Origin: Acidobacteriota bacterium
GTDB lineage: Bacteria; Acidobacteriota; Terriglobia; Terriglobales; Acidobacteriaceae
Length of the DNA stretch: 64,000 nucleotides
Reading direction: 5' to 3'
Assembly (NCBI GenBank): GCA_003225175.1
Contig: QIBA01000066.1
Coordinates: 1-64,000 of the forward strand
Shown: one piece after another, positions 1 through 9,097 of the stretch
Layout: each line of letters begins with the position of its first letter
How positions within the stretch are numbered: position 1 is the first letter of the stretch
Notes under the pieces: generated by a model
What the model was told of the DNA's origin: nothing
What the model saw: the letters and a program-made list of their open reading frames with translations, nothing else
Databases searched by the model: none
Made by a program: the position numbers and the translations under genes

Positions 1-75
1 CAATTCAGAGTTCGATACGAGAACATACTCGTTTTGCGCAATCCAGAAAAATTCATCAGAGGTGATCAGCCAAGA

Positions 76-1413
76 ATGGCGAAAGACAAGAGGGCTGCCG
101 GAGACAAGATCGCTCCGGCAAAGGGCAGGCTGGGCATCATGATTCCCGGAATGGGAGCGGTGGCGACCACATTTGTTGCTGGAGTGGAAGCTGTACGAAA
201 AGGGCATGCAAAACCTATCGGATCGCTGACCCAAATGGGAACTGTTCGCCTGGGAAAACGCACTGAGGGCCGTACTCCCAAGGTCAGTCAGTTTGTTCCG
301 CTTGCAGACTTGGAAAGCCTGGTCTTCACTGGTTGGGACATTTTTGAAGACGACATGTACATCGCGGCCAGCAAGGCCGGCGTGATTGAGAAAGAGCTGC
401 TCGACAAAGTAAAGCCATTCCTTAAGTCAGTAAAGCCTCGCAAAGCGGTCTTTGATCGCCATTATGTCAAAAAGCTGGATGGGCACCACATCAAGTCGGG
501 CAAATCGAAGATGGATCTCGCAGAGCAGCTGCGCGCCGATATCCGCGACTTCAAGAAGAGTTCCGGCGCCGACCGGTTAGTCATGATGTGGTGCGGTTCG
601 ACTGAGATTTTCCTGCAGCAGACCGCAGCGCATACCTCAGTCAAATCTTTCGAGAAGGCGCTCAAGGAGAGTAGTCCTGATATTGCGCCGTCCATGATCT
701 ATGCCTACGCCGCGCTGATGGAAGGAGTGCCATTTGCGAATGGCGCACCGAATCTTACGGTAGACATTCCTGCAATGCATGAGCTGTCCCGCCGGAACAG
801 CGCACCAATTTGCGGCAAGGATTTCAAAACGGGGCAAACCTTGATCAAAACCGTACTCGCGCCGGCGTTTAAGGCTCGCATGTTGGGCGTGAGCGGGTGG
901 TATTCCACCAACATCCTTGGTAATCGCGATGGCGAAGTGCTGGACGATCCGGAGTCCTTCAAGACGAAAGAGGAATCGAAGCTCGGAGTGCTCGAGCACA
1001 TTCTGCAGCCTGAGCTCTATCCGGAGCTCTACGGGAACATCTTCCACAAGGTTCGGATTAACTACTATCCTCCCCGCGGCGATAACAAGGAGGGGTGGGA
1101 CAACATCGACATCTTCGGGTGGCTCAACTATCCGATGCAGATCAAGGTGGATTTCCTGTGCCGGGATTCGATCCTCGCTGCCCCCATCGTCCTCGACCTG
1201 GTTCTCTTTCTGGATCTTGCCCAGCGCACCCCTGGGCTGCAGGGCCTAGGCATTCAGGAGTGGCTGAGCTTCTACTTCAAGTCGCCGATGACCGCGCTTG
1301 GGCTGTATCCGGAGCACGATCTCTTCATTCAGTCCATGAAGCTGAAGAACACACTGCGGCACCTTCGCGGGCAGGAGATGATCACGCACTTGGGGTTGGA
1401 ATACTACGACTAG
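76..1413 (+). CDS. ino1: Inositol-3-phosphate synthase
   Basis: It converts glucose 6-phosphate to 1D-myo-inositol 3-phosphate with bound NAD, the first step of inositol lipid or inositol-thiol synthesis. The 445-residue product carries an N-terminal Rossmann loop, GMGAVATT, at about residues 24-31, and the family-typical stretch SPMTALGLYPEHDLF near the C terminus. I chose the ATG at 76 because a purine-rich ribosome site (gaggtga) lies about 10 bases upstream; an in-frame TTG at 34 would add 14 residues with no better signal. The gene stands alone, followed by a repeat-like spacer. The family assignment is firm; which inositol product this cell makes cannot be read here. Confidence 0.9.
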   Translation: MAKDKRAAGDKIAPAKGRLGIMIPGMGAVATTFVAGVEAVRKGHAKPIGSLTQMGTVRLGKRTEGRTPKVSQFVPLADLESLVFTGWDIFEDDMYIAASKAGVIEKELLDKVKPFLKSVKPRKAVFDRHYVKKLDGHHIKSGKSKMDLAEQLRADIRDFKKSSGADRLVMMWCGSTEIFLQQTAAHTSVKSFEKALKESSPDIAPSMIYAYAALMEGVPFANGAPNLTVDIPAMHELSRRNSAPICGKDFKTGQTLIKTVLAPAFKARMLGVSGWYSTNILGNRDGEVLDDPESFKTKEESKLGVLEHILQPELYPELYGNIFHKVRINYYPPRGDNKEGWDNIDIFGWLNYPMQIKVDFLCRDSILAAPIVLDLVLFLDLAQRTPGLQGLGIQEWLSFYFKSPMTALGLYPEHDLFIQSMKLKNTLRHLRGQEMITHLGLEYYD

Positions 1414-1448
1414 TCGCGCTGCGAAGCTCTGCATTCCAAGTAGAGTGC

Positions 1449-1652
1449 GTGCCAAAGGCGCGACATTCTTGTAGCCTACGTGCGGCAGCCGTGGGTTGTG
1501 AGATTGCCAAACGTCCTGAGCCCGCAGGGCGGCATTCTTTCTAGTTCTGTCGGATGTGGCCTGACTTGATTGAAAATGTTTCGAGAGCTTTCTTCTGAGC
1601 GTTTCCATGGCTCAGCCGCACATGGGTTGCAAGAATGACGCGCCTTCGGCGT
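1449..1652. repeat. MITE-like element with imperfect terminal inverted repeats
   Basis: The left arm (1449-1494) and right arm (1605-1652) are inverted copies of each other at roughly 80 percent identity. Both share GGCGCG, CATTCTTG and GTGCGGC blocks in the same order. The centre, about 110 bases, contains another partial copy of the CATTCTT motif. There is no credible gene inside. It fills most of the 330-base gap between the inositol synthase and the next gene, and resembles the short dispersed intergenic elements common in acidobacterial genomes. Confidence 0.55.
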
Positions 1653-1744
1653 TAAGAACTGCTGTCTCGGCATTGCGGGCGTTTCTCATCGCCCGGCACG
1701 ATCCTTCGTCATCTTCTCTCGTAAGATGTGCATCTCAACCGGAG

Positions 1745-2134
1745 ATGCGCGGCCACTTCGATTGCCGGACTCGGCGCAAAGGCCAATTTCTTGGCGTTGT
1801 CCTCTGCTTCTCCTTTTTAATCAGCTTACCGGTCTTTTCCATCACAGGTACTTTTCAGGGCCGGGTTGTAGAGGGTACGAAGCGGGAAGCAGGCAAGTAC
1901 ATTTACGTAGCTGGCCGAGGTGGCTTGATGCGGCGGGTTAACATCCAGAAATGCCGCGTGCGTTTTGGCGCCGATGTGCCGCCTTCCCAGCGAGTTGCGA
2001 GCGCTTCCGAGTCCCTCAAGGACAGCGCCGAAGTACGAGTGACGGCCGAGCAGGACAATGAGGGCGAGTGGATGGCTTCTGAGATTGTGATCCTTAAATT
2101 GCCCGAGATCGACAGAGCACGGCTGCGGATTTAA
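1745..2134 (+). CDS. Small exported protein of unknown function
   Basis: I do not recognise a named domain. The product from the ATG at 1745 is 129 residues. It has a positively charged N terminus and a hydrophobic segment (about residues 13-30) that looks like a signal peptide, then a compact beta-rich region containing FQGRVVEG, YIYVAGRGGLMRRV and a C-terminal part ending in EIVILKL. The pattern (a short export signal followed by one small beta domain) fits an envelope protein. The open frame extends back to 1607, but that stretch lies in the inverted-repeat element and adds no plausible domain, so the later start is preferred. It was judged a gene by codon pattern and export signal only. 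Confidence 0.55.
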   Translation: MRGHFDCRTRRKGQFLGVVLCFSFLISLPVFSITGTFQGRVVEGTKREAGKYIYVAGRGGLMRRVNIQKCRVRFGADVPPSQRVASASESLKDSAEVRVTAEQDNEGEWMASEIVILKLPEIDRARLRI

Positions 2135-2331
2135 GGACCCGATAGTCCCGCCGGAAGTGCATGTACCTTGAGTCCGCGGCTTGCCACTGGGCGTACACTT
2201 GATGTGGAGGCGTCAGGATCGGTCTTGCGGAATTTATCTGATTTCCTACCGAAACTAAGCTTTAGAAAAGGCGTCTAACAGGGTAGGGCTTTGTGTCTCA
2301 AATCGCCTCACCTAAACGGAGTAAAGGACTT

Positions 2332-3396
2332 ATGAAACACCTGGCAAAGTGGATGCTGGCTGGAGTTCTCGCATGCACGTTATCGGTTCTGCCGGCTAGC
2401 GCTCGGTCAAACGACCACCCTAAAGACGACCCAAAGGACCCGCAAACCCAACCTGTTCCTACCATCGATAACGTAAAGAAGGGCAGTCTCGACGATGTGA
2501 ATGCGATTGGCAATCGCGACATCGGCAATAAAGGCTTGGGGAATTGGTACTCGATCGAAAAGGAAGTCTCCATGGGCAAGCAGTACGCCCAGCAGGTGGA
2601 GCAGAGCGCCAAACTGGTGACCGATCCGGTGGTGAACGAATACGTAAATCGCATCGGGCAGAACCTGGTGCGCCACTCCGATGCGAAGGTGCCGTTCACA
2701 ATTAAAGTCATCGATGACGATCAAATCAACGCCTTCGCACTTCCCGGTGGCTTCTTCTATGTAAACACTGGAACAATTCTGGCCGCCGATGACGAGTCGG
2801 AGCTGGCTGGCGTTATGGCGCATGAGATCGCCCACGTTTGCGCCCGCCACGCCATGCGCCAGATGACGCGCGCTAATTGGGCGAACTTTGCCACCATCCC
2901 GCTGATCTTTATCGGCGGTGGAATCGGTTATGCGGCGTACGAAGCTGCCGGTATCGGCATTCCGCTCACCTTCATGAAATTCTCGCGTGGATTCGAGGCG
3001 CAAGCCGACTATCTGGGAACCCAGTATCTCTATGCCAGCGGCTACGATCCGCAGGCGATGGTCGACTTCTTCGAAAAGATCGAGGCTACGGAAAAGAAAA
3101 AGCCTGGCGCGTTGGCGAAGGCCTTTGCTTCGCATCCTGCGACTCCGGATCGCGTTGAGCATACGCAGCAGGAGATCGCCAGAATTCTGCCGCAGAAGGA
3201 TGAATACGTAGTTACCACTTCGGAATTCGATCAGGTGAAGGCGCGACTGGCGGCTCTGGAGAATCGTCGCAAAGTCATCGACGACAAGGACACGAGCAAG
3301 CCTTCTCTGCGTCGTGCGTCGAACAAGACGGATAAAGATGGCAAGACGACCGACGATGATCGTCCTACGTTGCATCGTCGTGATAACAACGACTAA
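2332..3396 (+). CDS. Exported M48-family metalloprotease
   Basis: A zinc metallopeptidase of the M48 (BepA/YfgC/LoiP-like) type, 354 residues. Members degrade or help assemble misfolded outer-membrane proteins in the periplasm. There is a signal peptide at residues 1-24, the zinc motif HEIAH at 164-168, and a third ligand candidate Glu222 in FEAQAD. The C-terminal tail is charged and repeat-like (SLRR ... TLHRR). The ATG at 2332 has AAAGGA just upstream; a GTG at 2293 is a weaker alternative. A strong terminator follows. A paralogue sharing the same core and tail lies at 19293-20591. Confidence 0.88.
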   Translation: MKHLAKWMLAGVLACTLSVLPASARSNDHPKDDPKDPQTQPVPTIDNVKKGSLDDVNAIGNRDIGNKGLGNWYSIEKEVSMGKQYAQQVEQSAKLVTDPVVNEYVNRIGQNLVRHSDAKVPFTIKVIDDDQINAFALPGGFFYVNTGTILAADDESELAGVMAHEIAHVCARHAMRQMTRANWANFATIPLIFIGGGIGYAAYEAAGIGIPLTFMKFSRGFEAQADYLGTQYLYASGYDPQAMVDFFEKIEATEKKKPGALAKAFASHPATPDRVEHTQQEIARILPQKDEYVVTTSEFDQVKARLAALENRRKVIDDKDTSKPSLRRASNKTDKDGKTTDDDRPTLHRRDNND

Positions 3397-3412
3397 TTTC
3401 CGTTTTCGGTAG

Positions 3413-3449
3413 TAAAAAAGGGCGGTCCATTTTGGACCGCCCTTTTTTG
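3413..3449. terminator. Rho-independent terminator, bidirectional
   Basis: A stem GGCGGTCC / GGACCGCC with loop ATTTT is flanked by A-rich sequence on the left and a run of T on the right, so it can end transcription from either side. It lies 17 bases after the M48 protease stop codon. Confidence 0.9.
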
Positions 3450-3454
3450 TTTTC

Positions 3455-3482
3455 GTAGAGGCGCAGCATGCTACGTCTCTAC
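3455..3482. repeat. Dispersed 28-bp palindromic repeat, copy 1
   Basis: This copy of a palindrome with half-site GTAGAGACGCAGCA has two changes from consensus (GTAGAGGCG on the left, GCTACGTC on the right). It sits between the terminator and the CBS gene. Other copies are at 10009, 23087, 32586, 43949, 50637 and 51164. Confidence 0.75.
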
Positions 3483-3504
3483 CTTCTGCTATCATGCCCA
3501 TCCT

Positions 3505-3975
3505 ATGGGCGACCAAAGTGGGCAGCAGACTATCGTGAAAACGAAGTTTCGCGTGCGCGATTACATGACGAGCACGGTGACTTCCCTGACGGTCGATGCA
3601 CGCCTTCTGGATGCTGCAGTGCTGATTCGCCGCACCGGAAAACGCCATGTGCCGGTGGTCTCGGCTGACGGGAAGGCAGTTGGCATCATCAGCGACCGCG
3701 ATGTTTCGCGGCTTGCTCCCTCAGTCCTCTCAAAACTCAGCGCGGACGAATACAACAAAATCTTCGAGGGCACATCGGTGACGCAGGCAATGACCAGAGA
3801 CCCGATCACAATTCATCCCGACGCGCCTGTGCAGCAAGCGGTTCACATCATGATCACAAAAAAGTTTTCGTCCGTGTTGGTCGCGGAGTCTGATGGAAAA
3901 TTGGTGGGAATCATCACCGTCACCGATCTTCTTTCCTTGCTCGATCGAGTGCTAGTCACAGCTGATCAAGTCTGA
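3505..3975 (+). CDS. Tandem CBS-domain protein
   Basis: A 156-residue cytosolic protein made only of two CBS domains, about residues 15-72 and 93-150. CBS pairs bind adenine nucleotides and act as energy or ligand sensors, usually on a partner protein. The signatures visible are VRDYMTSTVTSL, HVPVVSADGKAVGIISDRD, VTQAMTRDPITI and SSVLVAESDGKLVGIITVTD. No enzyme domain is attached, so any target must be a separate protein. It starts at ATG 3505 and is downstream of a terminator, so it probably has its own promoter. Family call firm; ligand and partner unknown. Confidence 0.85.
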   Translation: MGDQSGQQTIVKTKFRVRDYMTSTVTSLTVDARLLDAAVLIRRTGKRHVPVVSADGKAVGIISDRDVSRLAPSVLSKLSADEYNKIFEGTSVTQAMTRDPITIHPDAPVQQAVHIMITKKFSSVLVAESDGKLVGIITVTDLLSLLDRVLVTADQV

Positions 3976-4137
3976 GCTTACTGCGGCCGTAGAGCACAGA
4001 GGAGTGCCGGGTTTGTGCGGCACGTGTGGCATATCCGAGTTCCGCGGTCCTTGCGGGACGGCTGAATTCTGAAACCAGATACCCCGACAGCAGACTCAAT
4101 ATCCTTCGGGCTTTTTTGGCGAACTGAATGAAATGCA

Positions 4138-4167
4138 AAAAGATGGACCGGAATCCGGTCCATCTTT
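4138..4167 (-). terminator. Terminator for the minus-strand gene at 4188-4430
   Basis: A 13-base stem AAAGATGGACCGG / CCGGTCCATCTTT closes a three-base loop. On the minus strand the hairpin is followed by TTTTTGCA, fitting a Rho-independent terminator about 20 bases beyond the small gene's stop codon. Confidence 0.8.
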
Positions 4168-4187
4168 GATGAGAAAAATGTCGACGA

Positions 4188-4430
4188 TCAGGCGGTCTTT
4201 GCCAGCGACGTCACTGGCTCAGAAATCGTTGTCACCGTCGAAGTTTTCGGCGCAGAGGTGAGAATTTTCATCTCCTGCCAGTCATAAGCGAATTCTTTGC
4301 CACAATCGAGGCACACTACGTATGTCCCAGTTTGGGCCGCGGCCCCGGATCGACGCGCGCCCTTAGCCGTTCTCGGGAAACTGTAATTCTTGTGCCAACA
4401 ACCGAAGAACAGATCGACCAGACTCATCAC
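4188..4430 (-). CDS. Small conserved-looking protein with a single CxxC
   Basis: An 80-residue protein of no named family that I recognise. The central segment GTYVVCLDCGKEFAYDWQEMK contains one CxxC knuckle (Cys-Leu-Asp-Cys), as in the half-zinc ribbons of small regulatory or structural proteins. The N terminus (MMSLVDLFFGCWHKNYSFP) is aromatic with one more Cys and His. The C-terminal 25 residues are Ser/Thr/Ala-rich and probably disordered. The gene has its own strong terminator, which supports it being real. A metal-binding role is an inference from the CxxC alone. Confidence 0.6.
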   Translation of the reverse strand: MMSLVDLFFGCWHKNYSFPRTAKGARRSGAAAQTGTYVVCLDCGKEFAYDWQEMKILTSAPKTSTVTTISEPVTSLAKTA

Positions 4431-4720
4431 AACACCCCTTGGCAGATAACACCCAGAAAGAAGCCCTTTATAATCCAGCTTCTCTCCTTGTCAAGACGTT
4501 AGATTCAGAAGAGCTGAATTTGGTTCCTTAACGTTTCGCTACTTTCTTTAAGTTGCAACTTTTTGCTTCAATGGGGTAAACCCCGAATCTCGCCCAGAGG
4601 TGCTGTGGAATTCATAATTCATTGATGCTGCTGGACTTAGAGCATCCGTCTCAACGCTCAACCCGGATGAGACTATCAAGACTGTTCCGAAACGGGTGTT
4701 AAAGCAATTGAGACGCCAAC

Positions 4721-5968
4721 TCACGTCAGCTCGGTTCCAAGAGTTTCGGGGATAAAAATTGCAATCAGAGCAGAAAGAAGAAATGCGACGGCGCAAACAT
4801 AAAAAGCGGAATTGAGTCCGTGCTGCTGACCGATTCTTCCGATGGTGAACGGCGCAACGGAGCTCATCGCGCGTGCTCCATTGTAGGTAAAGCCTAGCGC
4901 ACGTGCGCGAACGTCGGTCGGAAATAGTTCGCTCCCGATAATTCCCGATCCGGAAAAGAAGCCAGTGCCAAAAAATGCCACGATCGCACCGAGCACGAGT
5001 AATACGGCTGGCTCTCGCGCGGCTGCATAAAGCGGAACGAACGCGGCAGCCATGACTGTGTAAAGAATTACCGATGGACGTCGTCCCAGGCGATCCGCTA
5101 CCCAGCCGAATGTAGAGTAGCCGGGCGCCATCCCTATTAGATTGAGAAAGACCAATAATCCCGTCGTATTGAGCGCACTAAATCCACGACCGCCTTGCTC
5201 GACAGGCAGTGAGAGATAAGGCGGGATCCAGGTAAACAAGCCCCACCAGCCGAACATTCCGAACATGTTCATCAGAAGCAGCGTCACCGTCTTCCTTCGG
5301 TATCGCTTGCCGAACAGGTCGACGAAACGAACTTGCTCGCTCGCGGTCGTTGGCGGAGCGCCGGTTCGCCGCTCTTTCCAAAGTTCCGATTCGGGAACAC
5401 CCTGCTGTATCCACAGCGTAACAAGCGCCGGCAATACCCCGACAAAAAAGACGAATCGCCACGTTGTTCTTTGCAGCATCACACCCGCGACCACGGCAGC
5501 TAATGCATAACCGATTGCCCAGGAGCTCTGCACGACGGCAAGGGCTCGGGCGCGAAACTGAGTTGGCCAGCTCTCCGCGACGAGCGTTGCCCCAGTGTTC
5601 CACTCGCCTCCCATGCCTAATCCAAGAAGAAAGCGCACGCAAGCCAGCACGACCACTGAAGTTGCCAGCCCACTGGCAAAGGAGCAAACCGAATAAGTGA
5701 GGATGCTCAGCATGAGGGCTCGTGTGCGACCGATGCGGTCGGCGATGAAGCCGAACAGCACGCCTCCGATACCGGATGCAAGCAGGGTGAGGGTGTTCAG
5801 CAGACCTGCCGTCTGCTTACTCATGTGCAGGTCCCGGATAATGTAGGCGACGACCAGCGAATAGAGCATTACGTCGAATGCGTCGAGCATCCATCCGAGC
5901 GCGGCGGCTAGGAGAGTTCGACGCTGTGCTGGAGTCGCTTCCGCAATGAATGCGAAGGGATTAGCCAT
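4721..5968 (-). CDS. MFS transporter, metabolite:H+ symporter type
   Basis: A 415-residue inner-membrane carrier with 12 predicted helices. The family loop motif [13 protein letters not shown] lies between helices 2 and 3 and recurs as [13 protein letters not shown] in the second half. The start region, ending in [15 protein letters not shown], and the [12 protein letters not shown] segment match the sugar/sialate and aromatic-acid:proton symporter branches of the superfamily. The substrate cannot be named. The ATG at 5968 is directly supported by the open frame. It stands divergent from rpsO, with about 130 bases shared for both promoters. Confidence 0.83.
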   Translation of the reverse strand: MANPFAFIAEATPAQRRTLLAAALGWMLDAFDVMLYSLVVAYIIRDLHMSKQTAGLLNTLTLLASGIGGVLFGFIADRIGRTRALMLSILTYSVCSFASGLATSVVVLACVRFLLGLGMGGEWNTGATLVAESWPTQFRARALAVVQSSWAIGYALAAVVAGVMLQRTTWRFVFFVGVLPALVTLWIQQGVPESELWKERRTGAPPTTASEQVRFVDLFGKRYRRKTVTLLLMNMFGMFGWWGLFTWIPPYLSLPVEQGGRGFSALNTTGLLVFLNLIGMAPGYSTFGWVADRLGRRPSVILYTVMAAAFVPLYAAAREPAVLLVLGAIVAFFGTGFFSGSGIIGSELFPTDVRARALGFTYNGARAMSSVAPFTIGRIGQQHGLNSAFYVCAVAFLLSALIAIFIPETLGTELT

Positions 5969-6096
5969 TTAACGAGGGCAAGAGCTTAGCAGGTGTTCTT
6001 TTGTCGGGGCCGCGTTTGTGCAAAAAACTCGTCCATGTTACTCTGCTAGAGAGACTTAAAGGACTCGAACAAATAATAGGAGTGTCACCAGCTTCA

Positions 6097-6363
6097 GTGT
6101 TAGCTAGAGAGCGTAAACAAGACGTCATTACCCGGTTCCGCACCCACGATAACGATACCGGCAGCCCCGAGGTACAGATCGCGGTGCTCAGTGAACGCAT
6201 CGGTGAATTGACGGAACACTTCAAGTCGCACCAAAAGGATCACGCCTCCCGCCGCGGTCTCCTGATGATGGTCAGTAAGCGTCGCCGCCTGCTCGACTAC
6301 CTCAAGAACTACGATTCCGAGCGTTATAAGGACGTAATCCAGAAACTCGGCATTCGCAAGTAA
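6097..6363 (+). CDS. rpsO: 30S ribosomal protein S15
   Basis: An 88-residue primary 16S rRNA-binding protein of the small subunit. The whole S15 signature is present: [35 protein letters not shown] and [12 protein letters not shown]. The start is set at GTG 6097 because S15 proteins begin a few residues before the RKQDVI segment and are 88-89 residues long; the frame is open further upstream to 6001 but that part has no S15 similarity. An AGGAG lies 14 bases before the GTG, a slightly long spacing. It is followed by pnp, the classical rpsO-pnp order. Confidence 0.93.
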   Translation: MLARERKQDVITRFRTHDNDTGSPEVQIAVLSERIGELTEHFKSHQKDHASRRGLLMMVSKRRRLLDYLKNYDSERYKDVIQKLGIRK

Positions 6364-6544
6364 CAGGACCAGGGGCGGCCATTCTCCGCGATTTTGGCCG
6401 CATTTCGAGCGAACTCGAATTGGCCAAAGTGTAAGCGCCCCGCGAAGACCGGCCTGCTTCCTCCCGAGCGTGCATGATGCCGACCTTCGGTCGAGACCAG
6501 CTTTGCTGTCTGCCCTACACCGTTCGTCTCGAACCTTCACTAGT

Positions 6545-6565
6545 GGAAGGTACAGGTACCTTTCC
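6545..6565 (+). promoter_or_regulatory. Hairpin in the pnp leader
   Basis: GGAAGGTAC and GTACCTTTCC pair with a two-base loop and one bulge, about 57 bases before the pnp start. In enterobacteria the pnp leader carries a hairpin cut by RNase III for autoregulation; whether this one does the same is inference from position only. Confidence 0.35.
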
Positions 6566-6622
6566 GCTTGCTCACCCCTCCAAGCTGCCCGCTGGCAGCC
6601 CTCCAAATGAAATGAGGAATTC

Positions 6623-9016
6623 ATGAAGCAAGACGCATCCGTTGAACTCACAGGCGGTAAGCGACTCGAATTTGAAACTGGCCGTTTAGCCAAACAGGCT
6701 CCCGGTGCTGCTGTAGTCAGAATCGGTGACAACGTAGTACTCGCTACGGCCGTAGCGGCTCCTGAGCCTCGGGAAGGACAAGACTTCTTCCCATTAACCG
6801 TCGATTACCGCGAGTACACCTATGCTGGTGGACGCATTCCTGGCGGATTTATCAAGCGAGAGGGCCGTCCTAGCGAACGCGAAATTCTTACCGCGCGGCA
6901 GATTGATCGTCCCATCCGGCCGCTGTTCCCGGAAAACTTCAAGAACGAAACCCAGGTGATTGCGCTCGTGCTTTCGGCTGATACCGAGAATGATCCTGAC
7001 GTGGCCGCGATTAACGCGGCGTCCTGTGCGATTACCTTGTCTGACGTTCCATTTGCCGGACCGGTAGGCGCAGTTCGCGTCGGAATCGTGAATGGCGAGA
7101 TGGTGATCAACCCTAGTTATGCGGAACGGCGCGAGAGCCTGCTCAACATCATGGTGGTCGGCACAAAAGACGGCATTGTGATGATTGAGTCGGGAGCAAA
7201 CGAAGTCACCGAAGACAAAGTAGTAGATGCGATCGAGTTTGCCCATACCGAAATCAAGAAGATCGTTTCGGCGATCACGGATTTGGCCTCGCGAGCAGGC
7301 AAGCCGAAACGTCAGATCGCTCCGCCGGAGTTCGACGAGAAGTACTTCCGCGAGCTCAAGTCGAAAATTGGCGACCGCCTGAGTGACGCACTCGATACCA
7401 AGAAGTATCCGAAGATCGAGAGCTATACGAAAGTCGCGGAGATCGAGAAGGAACTCAAGTCGAAGCTGCCGGAGGGTGATGAAGCTGCCGCGGAAAAGCT
7501 TGAGCACTATTACGAAGTTCTGCGCGAGCGCCTGTTCCGCGAGCAGGTGACTAAGGGTCGCATGCGTCCCGATCGCCGCAAGTTCGATGAGATTCGCAAC
7601 ATCACCATTGAAACCAGTGTACTTCCGAGAACCCACGGTTCGGCGATCTTTACCCGCGGTGAAACACAAGCGTTGGTCACGACCACTTTGGGAACCTCTG
7701 ACGACGTGCAGCGGCTGGAGAATTTTGAGGGCGAGAAGAAGAAGAACTTCATGCTGCACTACAACTTCCCACCGTTCTCGGTGGGCGAGACTGGCCGAAT
7801 GACCGGTGTGGGACGTCGAGAAATTGGACATGGCGCACTGGCAGAGCGCGCGATTACTGCCGTGCTGCCAGACGCTGACACCTGGCCGTACACGATGCGC
7901 ATCGTCTCCGACATTCTCGAATCGAACGGTTCCTCCTCAATGGCATCGGTCTGTGGCGCCGCCTTGTCGCTTATGGATGCTGGAGTGCCGATCAAGGCCC
8001 CGGTTGCCGGAGTAGCGATGGGCTTGGTGAAAGAGGGTGACGATTACTCCATCCTGACTGACATTGCCGGTGCAGAAGATCACTACGGCGACATGGACTT
8101 CAAAGTTGCTGGAACCAGGCAGGGAATCACGGCTCTGCAGATGGATATCAAGATCGCCGGTATCACCGGACAGATCATGCGTGAAGCGCTCGAACAGGCG
8201 CGTCAAGGACGCTTATTCATCCTCGACAAGATGCAGGAAGCGCTGCCAGAGACGCGCAGCGCGGTGTCGAAGTTTGCTCCGCGCATCCATACGCTGCAGA
8301 TTCCAGTAGACAAGATTCGCGACCTGATCGGTCCCGGAGGCAAGGTGATCCGTGGAATCGTCGAGCAAACTGGCGTAAAGATCGATGTTGAGGATTCCGG
8401 CAAGGTGAATGTAGCTTCCAGTGATGCAGCAATGATGAGCAAGGCACTGCAGATCATCGGCGACATCACGGCTTCGCCCGAAGTGGGAAAGACGTATCTT
8501 GGGAAAGTCGTTCGTCTCGCCGATTTCGGAGCATTCGTCGAAATCTTCCCCGGAACCGACGGCTTGCTGCACATCAGCGAAATTGCAGAACACCGCATCA
8601 AGGACGTACGTGATGAGCTTCACGAGGGCGACCAAATTCTGGTGAAAGTCTTGGCCATTGAAGGCAATCGCATCAAGCTCTCTCGGAAGGCGATCTTGCG
8701 GGAGCAGCGTGCCAAAATGGGAGCTCAAGCCGGAACACCCGGTTCAGAGGGAGACGGGGCCGGGGAGCGTCATGAGGCAGTGAGTCCCAATGGAGGCGAA
8801 AGCATCACCATCGAAGGCGGTGCTGACTTCGCCGAGGATCAAAACGAGCCTAACTTCAATCGCGCCGAAGGCGAGCCTGCGCATGCTGGAGCAGGGGGAG
8901 AGCGCCAGGGAGCACGTCGTGAAGGTGGCCGTCCAGCTGGCCGTGGGCGACGTCATCATGGACGTGGGCGCGGAGGTGATCGTAACCGTGGTGGTGGCGG
9001 CGGGGGAAGGCACTGA
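6623..9016 (+). CDS. pnp: Polyribonucleotide nucleotidyltransferase (PNPase)
   Basis: A 3'-to-5' phosphorolytic exoribonuclease, a trimeric core component of RNA decay. The 797 residues hold, in order, RNase PH domain 1 (about 10-150), an alpha-helical linker, RNase PH domain 2 (about 310-550), a KH domain with IGPGGKVIRGI (about 570) and an S1 domain (about 630-700, GKVVRLADFGAFVEIFPG). Beyond the S1 domain is an unusual tail of about 100 residues that turns into arginine/glycine repeats (GRPAGRGRRHHGRGRGG) and seven glycines in a row. GAGGAA sits before the ATG. A hairpin follows the stop. Confidence 0.96.
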   Translation: MKQDASVELTGGKRLEFETGRLAKQAPGAAVVRIGDNVVLATAVAAPEPREGQDFFPLTVDYREYTYAGGRIPGGFIKREGRPSEREILTARQIDRPIRPLFPENFKNETQVIALVLSADTENDPDVAAINAASCAITLSDVPFAGPVGAVRVGIVNGEMVINPSYAERRESLLNIMVVGTKDGIVMIESGANEVTEDKVVDAIEFAHTEIKKIVSAITDLASRAGKPKRQIAPPEFDEKYFRELKSKIGDRLSDALDTKKYPKIESYTKVAEIEKELKSKLPEGDEAAAEKLEHYYEVLRERLFREQVTKGRMRPDRRKFDEIRNITIETSVLPRTHGSAIFTRGETQALVTTTLGTSDDVQRLENFEGEKKKNFMLHYNFPPFSVGETGRMTGVGRREIGHGALAERAITAVLPDADTWPYTMRIVSDILESNGSSSMASVCGAALSLMDAGVPIKAPVAGVAMGLVKEGDDYSILTDIAGAEDHYGDMDFKVAGTRQGITALQMDIKIAGITGQIMREALEQARQGRLFILDKMQEALPETRSAVSKFAPRIHTLQIPVDKIRDLIGPGGKVIRGIVEQTGVKIDVEDSGKVNVASSDAAMMSKALQIIGDITASPEVGKTYLGKVVRLADFGAFVEIFPGTDGLLHISEIAEHRIKDVRDELHEGDQILVKVLAIEGNRIKLSRKAILREQRAKMGAQAGTPGSEGDGAGERHEAVSPNGGESITIEGGADFAEDQNEPNFNRAEGEPAHAGAGGERQGARREGGRPAGRGRRHHGRGRGGDRNRGGGGGGRH

Positions 9017-9036
9017 GAGCTTCAAACTGAAGTGCT

Positions 9037-9060
9037 AAGAGGAGACGCGAGTCTCCTCTT
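9037..9060 (+). terminator. Hairpin after pnp
   Basis: A perfect 10-base stem AAGAGGAGAC / GTCTCCTCTT with loop GCGA begins 20 bases after the pnp stop. There is only a short T-rich stretch behind it (TTATGCTTTATA), so it may be a decay barrier rather than a full terminator. Confidence 0.6.
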
Positions 9061-9097
9061 ATGCTTTATAGTCCCGTTTCGAACCGAGCCGGCTGCT

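Noticed and set aside
1607-1744. An N-terminal extension of the small exported protein
   Set aside because: This stretch lies partly in the inverted-repeat element and would place residues before an otherwise good signal peptide.
2407-3648. A 413-codon open frame on the minus strand across the M48 protease
   Set aside because: It lies antisense to a well-supported protease with zinc motif and signal peptide, and has no domain or ribosome site of its own.
4548-4796. An 82-codon minus-strand frame at the 3' end of the MFS gene
   Set aside because: It overlaps the MFS coding sequence in another frame, and its remaining part has no recognisable feature.
6794-7831. A 345-codon minus-strand open frame across pnp
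   Set aside because: It is the shadow of PNPase; the sense frame is conserved over its full length.
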